Source: an uncultured Pseudohongiella sp.
GTDB lineage: Bacteria > Pseudomonadota > Gammaproteobacteria > Pseudomonadales > Pseudohongiellaceae
Length of the DNA: 64,000 nucleotides
Assembly (NCBI GenBank): GCA_951812715.1
Contig: OX638323.1
Coordinates: 1,426,001 to 1,490,000 of the forward strand
Direction of reading: 5' to 3'
Shown here: one piece after another, positions 34,422 through 43,290 of the stretch
Layout of the letters: each line of letters starts with the position of its first letter
How positions within the stretch are numbered: the stretch's first letter is position 1
The notes under the pieces: model-generated
Told to the model about the DNA's origin: nothing
The model's database searches: none
What the model saw: the letters and a program-made list of their open reading frames with translations, nothing else
Made by a program: the position numbers and the translations under genes

Positions 34422-34667
34422 GATTCGGTTTCCTCATCCGTCAATACAGCGATGGTGACCACAAGGACGCAGGGCGCGAACCCGAATGGCATCGCGCCGA
34501 ATGAACCTCGCAACGCCGACCGGGTGCTTGCATTCTTCCAGGTTGTGCATGCCTTCCCTGGCGCAACTACCCGATTTCTCCAACCCCCAGTCTCGCCATC
34601 CTTGGCGAGCCGTTCGGCCCTCAAAAAGCTTCGCTTTTTGTCGGCTGCGCCGTCCAGACCTCACTCG

Positions 34668-35183
34668 TCAGCGCGGCGCCGCTTCGAACACCCAGACGCC
34701 GCCGGCCTCGATTCCCGCCCTGGTGGTTTGTGACGGATACTTGCCGGTGATCGCGGCGGCGATCGCGTCGAGTTCGTCGCCTGACCGTATGCGATTGAGT
34801 TGACGTTCATAACGTACGCCGTCTATTCGAATGATCGCCCGGCCGTCGCGTTCGGCCTGCACCGGCCATTGTTTCCAGATGCGCCCGACCGTCGTGCCCA
34901 TGTAGCCCGACCAGACGTACAACTTGCCTTCGGCCTCCGCGATCCAGATGCGCCGGGATTGCGCCGGGTCCAGCAATTGCAATTCGACCGTGGGAATCTC
35001 GTTGACGAAGCTCCAATCGGGCTCAGGTCCGGCATACAGTTCACCCGAAACCAGCGGACCTCCCGAGAACACCCGGTTGGGTCCGTCGGCGAAGCGCTGC
35101 TTTGCCGCGGCAGTGGCGATCGCCGCGACGGGAATCGCCAGCAGGCAGGCCAGGATAATCAGAATTCTCAGTACAACTTGCAT
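34668..35183 (-). CDS. Membrane-anchored protein of unknown family next to a PQQ dehydrogenase
   Basis: The protein is 171 aa, start ATG 35183 with GAGGGG six bases upstream. An N-terminal helix (LRILIILACLLAIPVAAIAT) anchors it. The soluble part SGELYAGPEPDWSFVNEIPT then TVELQLLDPAQSRRIWIAEA and YVWSGYMGTTVGRIWKQWPV looks like a split-barrel (FMN/F420-binding or pyridoxamine-oxidase-like) fold, but I see no certain cofactor motif. It ends 31 bases after the stop of the quinoprotein gene upstream in the same operon, so it may be a dedicated partner. The 246 bases downstream show only a short AAAAAGCTTCGCTTTTT hairpin. Confidence 0.6.
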   Translation of the reverse strand: MQVVLRILIILACLLAIPVAAIATAAAKQRFADGPNRVFSGGPLVSGELYAGPEPDWSFVNEIPTVELQLLDPAQSRRIWIAEAEGKLYVWSGYMGTTVGRIWKQWPVQAERDGRAIIRIDGVRYERQLNRIRSGDELDAIAAAITGKYPSQTTRAGIEAGGVWVFEAAPR

Positions 35184-35213
35184 CAATTTCCCCTCTTCGA
35201 TTTTTGCCGACAA

Positions 35214-36947
35214 TTAGGGCAACCGGAACACGAAAAGCATGTTGCCGCCGCCGCGTTGCTGCAACTCCGGCGTCAGCATGCGGTAGGTAACGCCTCCTCC
35301 GGCGGCTATGGCGATATATTGCACGCCGTCCACGCTATAGGACACCGGAAAGCCGCCGGCCGTGGAATTGAGAATCTGCTCCCAAAGCACATCGCCGGAG
35401 TCGGCGTCGAAAGCGCGGAAGCGCCTGGCGTCGTCCGAGACGAAGACCAGGCCGCCGCCGGTGGTGAGCACCGAACCGCCGATGCCGGCGCGTTGCCGGT
35501 GCGTCCAGAGCGCATCGCCGGTGGCCACATTGACCGCCGTCAGCAGGCCGACCTGATTTTCCAGTTCCGGCGCCGCGACGATACGACTCGTGGCCGAGCG
35601 GTGATGCAGGCCGACCACTGGCTCGAACGGATTCAGGTAGTAATCCATGCAGGCGTTATTGGTCGGCGTGTAGACCGCATTGGTCTGGGGACTATAGGCC
35701 ACGGAGTTCCAGTTGATGCCGCCGCGGGTCGTCGGGCAGACGAACTTCCTTTGCCTGATCTCGGTGATGTCGAGATCGATATTGGTGATTCCCTTGTTGT
35801 TCTCGATGTCGACGCCGACGATGACATTCTGGTAATTGGTCTCCCGCGCCCACAGGAACTCACCGGTTGCCGCGTCGAGAGTCCAGACGATTCCAGTCTT
35901 GCCGGGTATGCCGGTGATTACCTTGCGCCGCTCGTTGGAGGCGATATCGGGATTTACCCAGGAAACCGCTTCGGCGTCCGGGGTCACTTCGCTTTCGACG
36001 ATGATGCGCTCGAAGGGGTGATCGAGATCCCAGTTACCACCGGGAATGTGCTGGAAATACCATTCGATTTCCCCGGTATCCGCATCCAGGGCGAGGGTGG
36101 AATTGGTGTAGAGCACATCGCCGCCGCGCGTATCGCGCTGGATCGAACCCCAGGGTATGGGCACGGCGATGCCGATATAGATCAGATTGAGTTCCGGGTC
36201 GTAACTCGCCGGCATCCAGGCCGAGCCGCCGCGGCGCTGCTCGTTGGGCACGTCGCCCCAGGTTTCGCCGCCGGGCTCGCCGACTCGCGGCACGGTGCCC
36301 GTGCGCCACAGTTCCTCGCCGGTATCGGCGTTATGGGCGGTGATCCAGCAACTGGTATTGATGTAATAGCAGCCCGACATGCCGGCGATAATCTTGCCGT
36401 CGAAGACCTGCGGACCGCCGGAATAGTGCTGGCCCACGGTCCAGTCGCCCATGCGGCGTTCCCAGGTCACCTCGCCGGTGTAAACGTTCAGCGATACGAG
36501 ATAGGCGTCCCTGGTAGCGAGCAGCAGTTGATCCTTGTACAGCGTGCCGTTGCGATTGGCGCAGGACAGTGGCGCCGCGTGATCGACTTCCGGGCGGCGA
36601 TATTCCCAAAGCAGCGTGCCGTCGCGGGCATCGAGAGCTTCGATGAAATCGCAGGCCTGGGGCAGGAACATCACGCCGTCATGCACCAGCGGCGTGGTTT
36701 CCTGCAACCCCGGTCCCATGGTCCAGGCCCAGGCCAGACGCAGGTCGCCGACATTGTCTTTGTTGATCTGATCGAGCGGGCTGTAGCCCCAATGGTTGGC
36801 CGTGCGGCGCCACATCAGCCAGTCGCCCTCAGGAGGATCGCTCAACTCTTCCGGCGTCACCGGGGTATAGGTCTCCAATGGCGATTGCGCCATTGCCTGC
36901 GAATGGGCCGCGGCCAGAACCAGAAAAATCAGGCTGAATCTTGGCAT
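35214..36947 (-). CDS. Periplasmic PQQ-dependent dehydrogenase
   Basis: The protein is 577 aa, start ATG 36947 with AGGAA seven bases upstream; the open frame running back to 37364 only translates the 72-bp repeats. The signal peptide SLIFLVLAAAHSQAMAQ precedes EGDWLMWRRTANHWGYSPLD. Blade motifs are ARDGTLLWEYRRPE, NADTGEELWRTGTVP and NVATGDALWTHRQRAG. It is a different subgroup from the 4.4-8.2 kb pair: it has ISGCYYINTSCW and a VCPTTRGGINWNS segment. The downstream membrane protein and the upstream cytochrome c relic are its operon neighbours, so its electron acceptor may have been lost. Confidence 0.9.
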   Translation of the reverse strand: MPRFSLIFLVLAAAHSQAMAQSPLETYTPVTPEELSDPPEGDWLMWRRTANHWGYSPLDQINKDNVGDLRLAWAWTMGPGLQETTPLVHDGVMFLPQACDFIEALDARDGTLLWEYRRPEVDHAAPLSCANRNGTLYKDQLLLATRDAYLVSLNVYTGEVTWERRMGDWTVGQHYSGGPQVFDGKIIAGMSGCYYINTSCWITAHNADTGEELWRTGTVPRVGEPGGETWGDVPNEQRRGGSAWMPASYDPELNLIYIGIAVPIPWGSIQRDTRGGDVLYTNSTLALDADTGEIEWYFQHIPGGNWDLDHPFERIIVESEVTPDAEAVSWVNPDIASNERRKVITGIPGKTGIVWTLDAATGEFLWARETNYQNVIVGVDIENNKGITNIDLDITEIRQRKFVCPTTRGGINWNSVAYSPQTNAVYTPTNNACMDYYLNPFEPVVGLHHRSATSRIVAAPELENQVGLLTAVNVATGDALWTHRQRAGIGGSVLTTGGGLVFVSDDARRFRAFDADSGDVLWEQILNSTAGGFPVSYSVDGVQYIAIAAGGGVTYRMLTPELQQRGGGNMLFVFRLP

Positions 36948-36995
36948 ATCAAAATTCCTGTGCTTGAAACTCGTTTTCTCTGAACAGTTGTTGTC

Positions 36996-37283
36996 CAGCC
37001 GCCAAGCGCAGCTTGGCGTCGTTCCGGCCGCGCTCGAAGCTGCGCTTCGAAAACGCTTGCTTACACCCAGCCGCCAAGCGCAGCTTGGCGTCGTTCCTGC
37101 CGCGCTCAAAGCCGTGCTTCGAATACGCTTGCCTCCACCCAGCCGCCAAGCACAGCTTGGCGTCGTTGCGGCCGCGCTCGAAGCCGCGCTTCGAAAACGC
37201 TTGCTTACACCCAGCCGCCAAGCACAGCTTGGCGTCGTTCCGGCCGCGCTCGAAGCCGCGCTTCGAAAACGCTTGCCTGCACT
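36996..37283. repeat. 72-bp tandem repeat, four units
   Basis: Units start at 36996, 37068, 37140 and 37212, exactly 72 bp apart. Each holds two hairpin-forming palindromes, GCCAAGCGCAGCTTGGC and TCGAAGCTGCGCTTCGA, and ends AAACGCTTGCTTACACC. Because 72 is a multiple of three, the array translates as an open frame on both strands and creates a spurious N-terminus for the quinoprotein gene. A further copy and a half is at 37634-37720. Confidence 0.92.
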
Positions 37284-37305
37284 CACAAGCGCCGCTGACC
37301 GGACT

Positions 37306-37633
37306 TTAGTACGGATAGCCTTCAAGCCTTGGCTTGCCGGGGAACCAGTCCGGGACTCGGGCAAAGTTGTTTCGATTGGGCATCTCGATTTTTGGCAGAT
37401 TGTCCTGGTCGAGCACCATGTCTTCCTCGATTACATCGTTGAGGAATAGAAGATAGGCCACAATCGAATAGACCTCGTCTGGCGTGACCGTCCCTTCCAT
37501 GCCCAATGGCATGCCCCGGTTGATGTAATCCCAGACCGTGGTCGCATAGGGAGAGCGGATCGGCAGCACCCGACCGTAATCCCAGGGATCGTCCACTTCT
37601 CCCACGTCGCGCCTGATCAGCTGCGGCGCCGTC
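37306..37633 (-). pseudogene. Cytochrome c C-terminal half, heme-binding N-terminus lost to repeats
   Basis: Minus-strand codons read QLIRRDVGEVDDPWDYGRVL, then PIRSPYATTVWDYINRGMPL and GTVTPDEVYSIVAYLLFLND, ending with FARVPDWFPGKPR. This matches the second half of small periplasmic cytochromes c of the SorB/SoxX-like type, with the axial Met in RGMPLG. No CxxCH is present: upstream the frame runs straight into the repeat unit. It would normally be the electron acceptor of the adjacent PQQ dehydrogenase. Confidence 0.75.
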
Positions 37634-37805
37634 GCCTTGGCGTCGTTCCGGCCGCGCTCGAAGCCGCGCTTCGAAAACGCTTGCCTACACCCAGCCGCCA
37701 AGCACAGCTTGGCGTTGTTTTGGTGTCCGAATGCAATAGCTTGCGTCATTGAATTCGGCGGCACATCCAGGTGTCGCGCGGAATCTCTGATAAATCAGAG
37801 CTTCC
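37634..37805. repeat. Partial 72-bp repeat plus mosaic fragments
   Basis: About 85 bases match the 72-bp unit (GGCCGCGCTCGAAGCCGCGC, then AGCCGCCAAGCACAGCTTGG). Then come CATTGAATTCGGCGGCACAT and CTCTGATAAATCAGAG, both of which also occur near 31020-31070 on the other strand. This is the breakpoint that removed the cytochrome N-terminus. Confidence 0.7.
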
Positions 37806-37903
37806 TTATTGTTTTCAGAAATTTCAATTGCATGCATAACGGAGACTATGCATCAGGTACTATGTAGCCTAATTCTAGATGGACGGCAAGAAGAGATAGC
37901 AAA

Positions 37904-38860
37904 ATGATCCATTCGCGCAAGTTTCCGTCAATCTTGGCGATCGCAGGCCTCATGTTGTTCGCGGGCAAGTTCTCCTTTGCCCAGGTGGGCTTTGCCGATG
38001 CCGAACTTTCCATCGAGCATGTATCCGGAAATGTCTACATGGTCCAGCGTCCGGGCGGCGGCGGCAATATCGGCGCCTTCATCGGAGCCGAGGGCGTGCT
38101 GCTCGTGGATTCGTTGTTCGCGCCGATGACCGAGCAATTGACCGAGGTCGTCGGAGAGGTGACCGACAGCGAAATCCGCTTCGTGATCAATACCCACATC
38201 CATGGCGATCACGTGGGCGGCAATGCAAACCTGGCCGATATGGGCGTGCTGATCTTCGCGCACGATAACACCCGCGTGAAATTCCTCGAAGAGCGCAGTC
38301 ATTTCCCGCGAGGCGGAGGCAGTTTCGCGCCCCAGCAGCCGATGGCGGCGCGGCCGGTGGTAACCTATAACGATACGATTTCATTTCACCTCAACGGCGA
38401 AATGGTGCGCGCCTTTCTCGCCCCACCCGCGCATACCGACGGCGATACTTTCGTCTACTTCCCCGAATCCGACGTGTTGCATCTCGGCGATGTGTTCAGA
38501 ACCACTAGCTACCCGATCATCGACAAGTTCAATGGCGGCACCTTGCGCGGGACGATCGCCGCCCTCGACATGGCTATCTCCATGGTCGGCCCGGATACGC
38601 GGGTCATTCCGGGTCATGGCCTTGACGTCGTGGGCCGCGCGGAAATGGAGGAATTCCGTGACATGATTCTCGATATTCGCGGCCGCATATACGCCATGAT
38701 TCGCCAGGGCATGCATCTCGATGAAATCATGGCCGCGCGGCCGACCGAAGACTACGACGCCAAATGGGGCCAGGAAGCGAGCTGGACCGCGATCGATTTC
38801 GTCCCCCTGGTTTACTATGAACTGGGCGGGGCAGGTCGCATTCAAGACCGGCAACCCTGA
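37904..38860 (+). CDS. Exported metallo-beta-lactamase-fold hydrolase
   Basis: The protein is 318 aa. A signal peptide (SILAIAGLMLFAGKFSFAQ) precedes the MBL fold. The zinc site reads NTHIHGDHVGGN (HxHxDH), a later His is in APPAHTDGDTFVYFP and another in VIPGHGLDVV, with Asp in LHLGDVFRTTSYP. It resembles the subclass B3-like/quinoprotein-relative branch (SoxH/QuiP-type) rather than a resistance lactamase. Start ATG 37904; upstream AAGAAGAGATAGCAAA gives a ribosome site. It is 10 bases from the second MBL gene, forming an operon. Confidence 0.85.
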   Translation: MIHSRKFPSILAIAGLMLFAGKFSFAQVGFADAELSIEHVSGNVYMVQRPGGGGNIGAFIGAEGVLLVDSLFAPMTEQLTEVVGEVTDSEIRFVINTHIHGDHVGGNANLADMGVLIFAHDNTRVKFLEERSHFPRGGGSFAPQQPMAARPVVTYNDTISFHLNGEMVRAFLAPPAHTDGDTFVYFPESDVLHLGDVFRTTSYPIIDKFNGGTLRGTIAALDMAISMVGPDTRVIPGHGLDVVGRAEMEEFRDMILDIRGRIYAMIRQGMHLDEIMAARPTEDYDAKWGQEASWTAIDFVPLVYYELGGAGRIQDRQP

Positions 38861-38870
38861 GGACAGTCCG

Positions 38871-39875
38871 ATGAACAAACATCCATCGCAGGCGGCTTTC
38901 GGTTTTACATTGGGTGCGCTGCTATTGGCAGGCAAGGCCTTGAGCCAGACTCCAGAGCCGGAGTTCGCGTTGACGCTTCCCAGCGCAAGAACGGAACTGC
39001 GGGAAGCCCCTTCGGCAAGCGAGTTGCTGGCTCCGACACGCGTCGTCGTGCTGGGAACCGGCACACCGATACCCGATGCGTTTCGGGCAGGTTCCAGCAT
39101 AGCGGTTATTCACAAGGGTGAGAGCTACCTGTTCGACGCCGGCGCCGGCGCTGTGCGGCAAGCCACTATTGCCCGCTACAAGTACGACATCCCTTCGCTT
39201 TATCCGAGCCTGATCTGCTGCGTGTTCTTCTCTCATCTGCATAGCGATCACACGATGGATTTTTCCGAACTCGCGCATACCATGTGGTGGCGGCGCAGCG
39301 CGGCACTAAAAGCCTGGGGCCCGCAAGGCATTGAGCGGATCGCGAGCGGATTGCTGGAAATGAACTCGGTGGACGTGGATCTGAGGACCGGAGGTCTGCA
39401 GCCGGTCCAGAATCCGGACGGCTTCAGGGTCACGGCCCAAACGATCGAGCCCGGAATATTGCTGGAAAAGGATGACCTCGTGATCGAGGCATTTGCCGTC
39501 GACCACGGCGATATCCACCCGGCTTACGGTTTCAAGGTAACGACCGCTGATCTGTCGCTGGTGATTAGCGGAGACACGGCCTATAGCGAAACGCTGGTGG
39601 AGAAGGCGCAAGGGGTCGATCTGCTTTTTCACGAAGTGATCAGTCTGCAGGGACTGTTGCAGAACTCGCCCGGATTTCAGCGCTACCACAATAGCGCGCA
39701 TACGACGTCGGAAGAATTGGCGCGGCTGGCGAACATCGCCCGGCCCGAATTGCTCGTGCTCTATCACGGGCTGTTTTACGGCACCGAAGAAGAGTCGGTG
39801 CTTGATGAAATAGGCGCCATCTATGACGGCGAAGTAATCCTTGCCGATGACCTGGATGTTTTCCCCGAACGCTGA
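38871..39875 (+). CDS. Exported MBL-fold protein of the RNase Z/arylsulfatase-like branch
   Basis: The protein is 334 aa, start ATG 38871 after GAGGA, 10 bases after the previous gene. Signal peptide FTLGALLLAGKALS then QTPEP. The fold opens RVVVLGTGTPIPDAFRAGSS, typical of the ElaC/RNase Z group, and the metal site is FFSHLHSDHTMDFSELAHTM. Later ligands are AFAVDHGDIHPAYGF, LVISGDTAYSETL and LLVLYHGLFYG. Export rules out tRNA processing, so a hydrolase or lactonase on small molecules is more likely. Two exported MBL enzymes in tandem suggest sequential steps. Confidence 0.85.
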   Translation: MNKHPSQAAFGFTLGALLLAGKALSQTPEPEFALTLPSARTELREAPSASELLAPTRVVVLGTGTPIPDAFRAGSSIAVIHKGESYLFDAGAGAVRQATIARYKYDIPSLYPSLICCVFFSHLHSDHTMDFSELAHTMWWRRSAALKAWGPQGIERIASGLLEMNSVDVDLRTGGLQPVQNPDGFRVTAQTIEPGILLEKDDLVIEAFAVDHGDIHPAYGFKVTTADLSLVISGDTAYSETLVEKAQGVDLLFHEVISLQGLLQNSPGFQRYHNSAHTTSEELARLANIARPELLVLYHGLFYGTEEESVLDEIGAIYDGEVILADDLDVFPER

Positions 39876-39885
39876 CCGCCATCAA

Positions 39886-39935
39886 ATGTAAATGCGAATC
39901 TTTATCATTTGTATTTACATCGGAAATTATTTCCG
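39886..39935. promoter_or_regulatory. Fur-like operator region upstream of the TonB receptor
   Basis: AATGCGAATCTTTATCATTT at 39891-39910 fits the Fur-box pattern (half-sites GCGAAT and TATCATT). It is enclosed in a perfect inverted repeat ATGTAAAT (39886-39893) / ATTTACAT (39913-39920). A second perfect inverted repeat, CGGAAAT-T-ATTTCCG, follows at 39921-39935. They lie 125 bases before the receptor start and imply iron-dependent repression; the second palindrome could be another regulator's site. Confidence 0.7.
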
Positions 39936-40059
39936 TTATTCTCCCTGCCACATCTGAATCGCTGATTCCGGCAGGACAGCAAAATTCCGTGTTTACCCCA
40001 TGGAAAAGATCGCATTGCTTACGGTGCGCGTAAACGAACAAGCGCCGATGGAGAAAAAG

Positions 40060-42309
40060 ATGAAACACCGAATATTGGTCCCGCGGCAGGCGGTATCAAG
40101 CAGATCGATTGCAATTTCGAGAACCTTGCTGGCCGCGAGCATCGGATTCGCGCTGGCGGTTCCGGCAGCGGCACAGGAAAGCGCCGACCGCGTTGAAGAA
40201 CTGATCGTCAACGCGACGCGGCTACCGCGCACGATCGAGAATATCGCCGGTACCGTGACGCTGGTAACCGCCGAACAAATCGAAAGGGAAATGACCGAAG
40301 ATCTGGACGATCTGGTTCGCTTTCAACCCGGCGTATCGATCAGCACCGCCCGTCGAGGAGGCAATGAGGGTTTCAGCATTCGCGGCATCGGCGGCAACCG
40401 GGTGCTGACAGTCATAGATGGAATTCGCAGCAACGACATTTTTGAAGCTGGCCCGGCAACCTATGGCCGGGACAGCATCGACACCGACAATATCAAGACC
40501 GCGGAGTTGATTCGCGGTCCTGCTTCGGTGCTGTACGGCGCCGACGCCATTGGCGGCGCGATTATTTTGACCAGCAAGGACCCCCGCGACTACCTGGAAG
40601 CAGACCGGAACACCTTTTTCGGGCTGCGCGCTTCCACCGCCGATGCGGACGCGCAGAATCGCGGCGGATTCACGGCGGCGGTTCAAAACGGCGATCTCGG
40701 CCTGCTCGCGCAATACACTCACCGCCAATTCGGGGAACAGGAAGTGAACGGCCCCGGTAGTCTGAATCCCCAAGACGGAACTTCCGACAGCCTACTGCTG
40801 CAATTGAATTGGGACTTGGCGCCCGGACAGTTGCTCCGATTCAGCGTTGACAACTTCGTCGAGGAAATCGCCACGCAACTCGATTCCGACATCGGCCGAT
40901 CGGTTTCCGGCTCCCATGGCCTGGACGATACCGAGAGGCTTCGCTTCGGAATTCAGTATCAATGGCAGGCGGGCCTCGCCCTGTTCGACGACCTCGAAGC
41001 AAGCGTCAACCAGATGGATACCGATGCAACCCAATTTACCGAGCAGCAACGCACCAGCTATTCCTTTATCGATCCGCGTAATCCACGCACTTATGGTGGA
41101 ACGAGCGCTCAGCGGAAAACCACCTTCGAATTCAACCAGCAGACCCTGGCCCTGAACCTGAATCTGCGCAAAACCATCGAGGTGGGTTCGGTGACCCACG
41201 CGATCGCCTATGGCGCGAATATCGAGGAAACCGATACCCAGCGGCCGCGCAACCGTTGTGAGGAGGACCTTGCGAGCGGACAGACAAGCTGTCGGATTTC
41301 CGCGTTTCCATTTGCGCCGCCCGAAGTTTTTCCAAACAAGACCATTCCGGATACTTCCACGGCTCGCTTCGGGTTTTACCTGCAAGATGAAATGGTTTTC
41401 GGGGACGGCAGATTCACCTTGATCCCCGGCGCGCGTTACGACCGCTATCAAATGGACGCCATGCCGGACCCGACCCTTGATGGCACCGGCCAGGTCAGCG
41501 GTTACGGTTTCCCCGTCGAATCGATCGACGAGGGCGCGGCATCGCTGAGTCTGGGCGCACTGTACGACTTCGACGAAATCTGGTCGATGTTCGGGCAATA
41601 CGCCGAAGGGTATCGGCCACCGAACTTCGCCGAAGCAAACCAATCCTTCGTCAACCTGGGCTTTCAATATGCCACCGTCCCCAATCCGGAACTGGCGGCC
41701 GAAAACAGTAAAGGACTCGAACTCGGAGTAAGAGCAAGTTTCGCGAACGCCTTCCTGAGCGTTGCCGCTTACCGGAATCGCTATACGAATTTCATCGAAA
41801 GCGCTTTTGTCGGAACCGAAGGAGCCATCAGCCTGTTCCAGAACCGGAATATCGGCAAAGTCGAAATCCGCGGAGCGGAATTCAACGCGCAGTTTATTCT
41901 GAACGAACATTGGCAGGCCCGCACCGCGCTCGCCTATGCCCGCGGCGATAACGAGACGGCTTCGACTCCGCTCGATTCGGTGGATCCGCTGACCGCGGTA
42001 GCCGGACTCAGATACGACGCGCCCTCGACGCGCTGGGGCGGAGAACTGCTGCTTACGGCGGTCGGCGCGAAGGATCGGGTTTCCGCTACCGATCGTGTAA
42101 CCGCCGAGGCCTACAACGTCGTCGACCTGATCGGCTATTTCAATGTTACCGATGCGGCGCGCCTGCGTTTCGGCCTGTTCAACGTGACCGATGAGTTATA
42201 CGCGCGCTGGATCAATATCAGCAGCCTGAACACGGATTCGATATCCGCGATCGAGAACGCTCACCAGCCCGGAACCAACTTCCGCGTCGGTTTGCACATC
42301 GATATCTAG
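40060..42309 (+). CDS. TonB-dependent outer-membrane receptor (heme/hemoglobin/siderophore type)
   Basis: The protein is 749 aa, start ATG 40060 after GGAGAAAAAG (the frame is open from 40000). Signal peptide RTLLAASIGFALAVPAAAQE. The plug domain shows VEELIVNATRLPRTIENIAG, then DLDDLVRFQPGVSISTARRG and ELIRGPASVLYGADAIGGAI. In the barrel, FGQYAEGYRPPNFAEANQSF then ATVPNPELAAENSKGLELGV is the FRAP/NPEL-type signature found in hemoglobin/heme receptors, though here RPPN replaces FRAP. The C-terminus is FRVGLHIDI. The Fur-like site upstream and the chelatase-fold lipoprotein downstream (22 bases) argue for iron, heme or another metal chelate as ligand. Confidence 0.9.
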   Translation: MKHRILVPRQAVSSRSIAISRTLLAASIGFALAVPAAAQESADRVEELIVNATRLPRTIENIAGTVTLVTAEQIEREMTEDLDDLVRFQPGVSISTARRGGNEGFSIRGIGGNRVLTVIDGIRSNDIFEAGPATYGRDSIDTDNIKTAELIRGPASVLYGADAIGGAIILTSKDPRDYLEADRNTFFGLRASTADADAQNRGGFTAAVQNGDLGLLAQYTHRQFGEQEVNGPGSLNPQDGTSDSLLLQLNWDLAPGQLLRFSVDNFVEEIATQLDSDIGRSVSGSHGLDDTERLRFGIQYQWQAGLALFDDLEASVNQMDTDATQFTEQQRTSYSFIDPRNPRTYGGTSAQRKTTFEFNQQTLALNLNLRKTIEVGSVTHAIAYGANIEETDTQRPRNRCEEDLASGQTSCRISAFPFAPPEVFPNKTIPDTSTARFGFYLQDEMVFGDGRFTLIPGARYDRYQMDAMPDPTLDGTGQVSGYGFPVESIDEGAASLSLGALYDFDEIWSMFGQYAEGYRPPNFAEANQSFVNLGFQYATVPNPELAAENSKGLELGVRASFANAFLSVAAYRNRYTNFIESAFVGTEGAISLFQNRNIGKVEIRGAEFNAQFILNEHWQARTALAYARGDNETASTPLDSVDPLTAVAGLRYDAPSTRWGGELLLTAVGAKDRVSATDRVTAEAYNVVDLIGYFNVTDAARLRFGLFNVTDELYARWINISSLNTDSISAIENAHQPGTNFRVGLHIDI

Positions 42310-42331
42310 CGGCGTCCTGAAGGAAACGACT

Positions 42332-43285
42332 ATGAAAACCGAAAAGATCGGGCCTTTGCGCCTATGGATTTCGATCTGCGCCGCCACGCTGGCGCTTGCC
42401 TCCTGCGCCGGAGTTCCCGTCGCGGAAAATCCCGGCTCCGGCGAAGAATTAAATTACGGCGTGATGATCATGGCCCATGGCGGCAGCGACGAATGGAACG
42501 CACATCTCGCGGAAGCCGTGGAACCGTTGCAGGAACGTTATCCGGTGGAAATGGCATTGGGCATGGCCGATGCCGGCTCCATCGAGGAAGCCATCCGCAG
42601 ACTTGAATCCCGAGGCGTGAATCACGTCGGCGTAGTAAGGGTATTCATTTCCGGAGAAAGCTGGTATGACCGGACCTTGCAGATACTTGGCGTACAGGAT
42701 GGCGCTCCCCAGCGACCGGATCCTGAGCGGCTAAAGGAAATCCAGGCCAACATGCCGATGCCGATGGGTTTTTGGAAAGTCGATACGGAACTGGCCTTCC
42801 ACCTCAGCACCGACGGACTGGCGGATGCCGGAGAAATCGACGGAGTGATGACTTCGCGAATCCGCAACCTCAGTTCGGACCCGGAAAACGAAGTGGTAGC
42901 CGTGATAGCGCATGGCCCCGGCGACGATGCCGAAAACCAGCGTTGGCTCGACAAGATCAGCCAGCGAACCAGAAACGCCGGCGAACAACTGGGAATCAGG
43001 GAGATAAAGGTTTTCACCTTGCGCGAGGACTGGCAGGAAAAAAGGATAGCGGCGGAGCGGGAAATCCGCGGTTATATCGAGCAGGCGAGTTCACAAGGAT
43101 TGACTCCGATCGTCGTGCCTTTTCGTCTACAAGGATTCGGACCTTACGAGCGCGTGCTCAATGAACTCGATTATCGCGCCGACGGCCTGGGCCTGCTTCC
43201 TCACTCGAATGTCGCGCTTTGGGTTTCAAGGCAGGCGGATCGGTTGCGATCCGAAGCCCTTAGCCACCACGAACAAGAGTCCTGA
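42332..43285 (+). CDS. Periplasmic lipoprotein with bilobal CbiX/CbiK-type chelatase fold
   Basis: The protein is 317 aa, start ATG 42332 after AAGGAA. The lipobox LALASC (Cys 25) predicts lipid anchoring. Each half carries a chelatase-like histidine segment: YGVMIMAHGGSDEWNAHLAE (His about 49) and EVVAVIAHGPGDDAENQRWL. This is the two-lobe arrangement of class II chelatases that insert cobalt or nickel/iron into sirohydrochlorin or tetrapyrroles. The second-lobe metal His lies in the segment before VPFRLQGFGPYERVL. It is 22 bases after the TonB receptor, presumably under the same Fur control. Its role may be metal loading or removal on an imported tetrapyrrole; that is inference. Confidence 0.75.
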   Translation: MKTEKIGPLRLWISICAATLALASCAGVPVAENPGSGEELNYGVMIMAHGGSDEWNAHLAEAVEPLQERYPVEMALGMADAGSIEEAIRRLESRGVNHVGVVRVFISGESWYDRTLQILGVQDGAPQRPDPERLKEIQANMPMPMGFWKVDTELAFHLSTDGLADAGEIDGVMTSRIRNLSSDPENEVVAVIAHGPGDDAENQRWLDKISQRTRNAGEQLGIREIKVFTLREDWQEKRIAAEREIRGYIEQASSQGLTPIVVPFRLQGFGPYERVLNELDYRADGLGLLPHSNVALWVSRQADRLRSEALSHHEQES

Positions 43286-43290
43286 ATTCG

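Noticed and set aside
34800..36983. Very long plus-strand open frame (over 700 codons)
   Set aside because: Antisense shadow of the PQQ dehydrogenase and its neighbour, produced by GC-rich codons.
36948..37364. N-terminal extension of the quinoprotein at 35214
   Set aside because: It only translates the 72-bp repeats; a signal peptide with a good ribosome site starts at 36947.
37904..39875. Beta-lactam resistance genes
   Set aside because: Both have the MBL zinc motif, but their sequences belong to other exported MBL branches and there is no resistance context.
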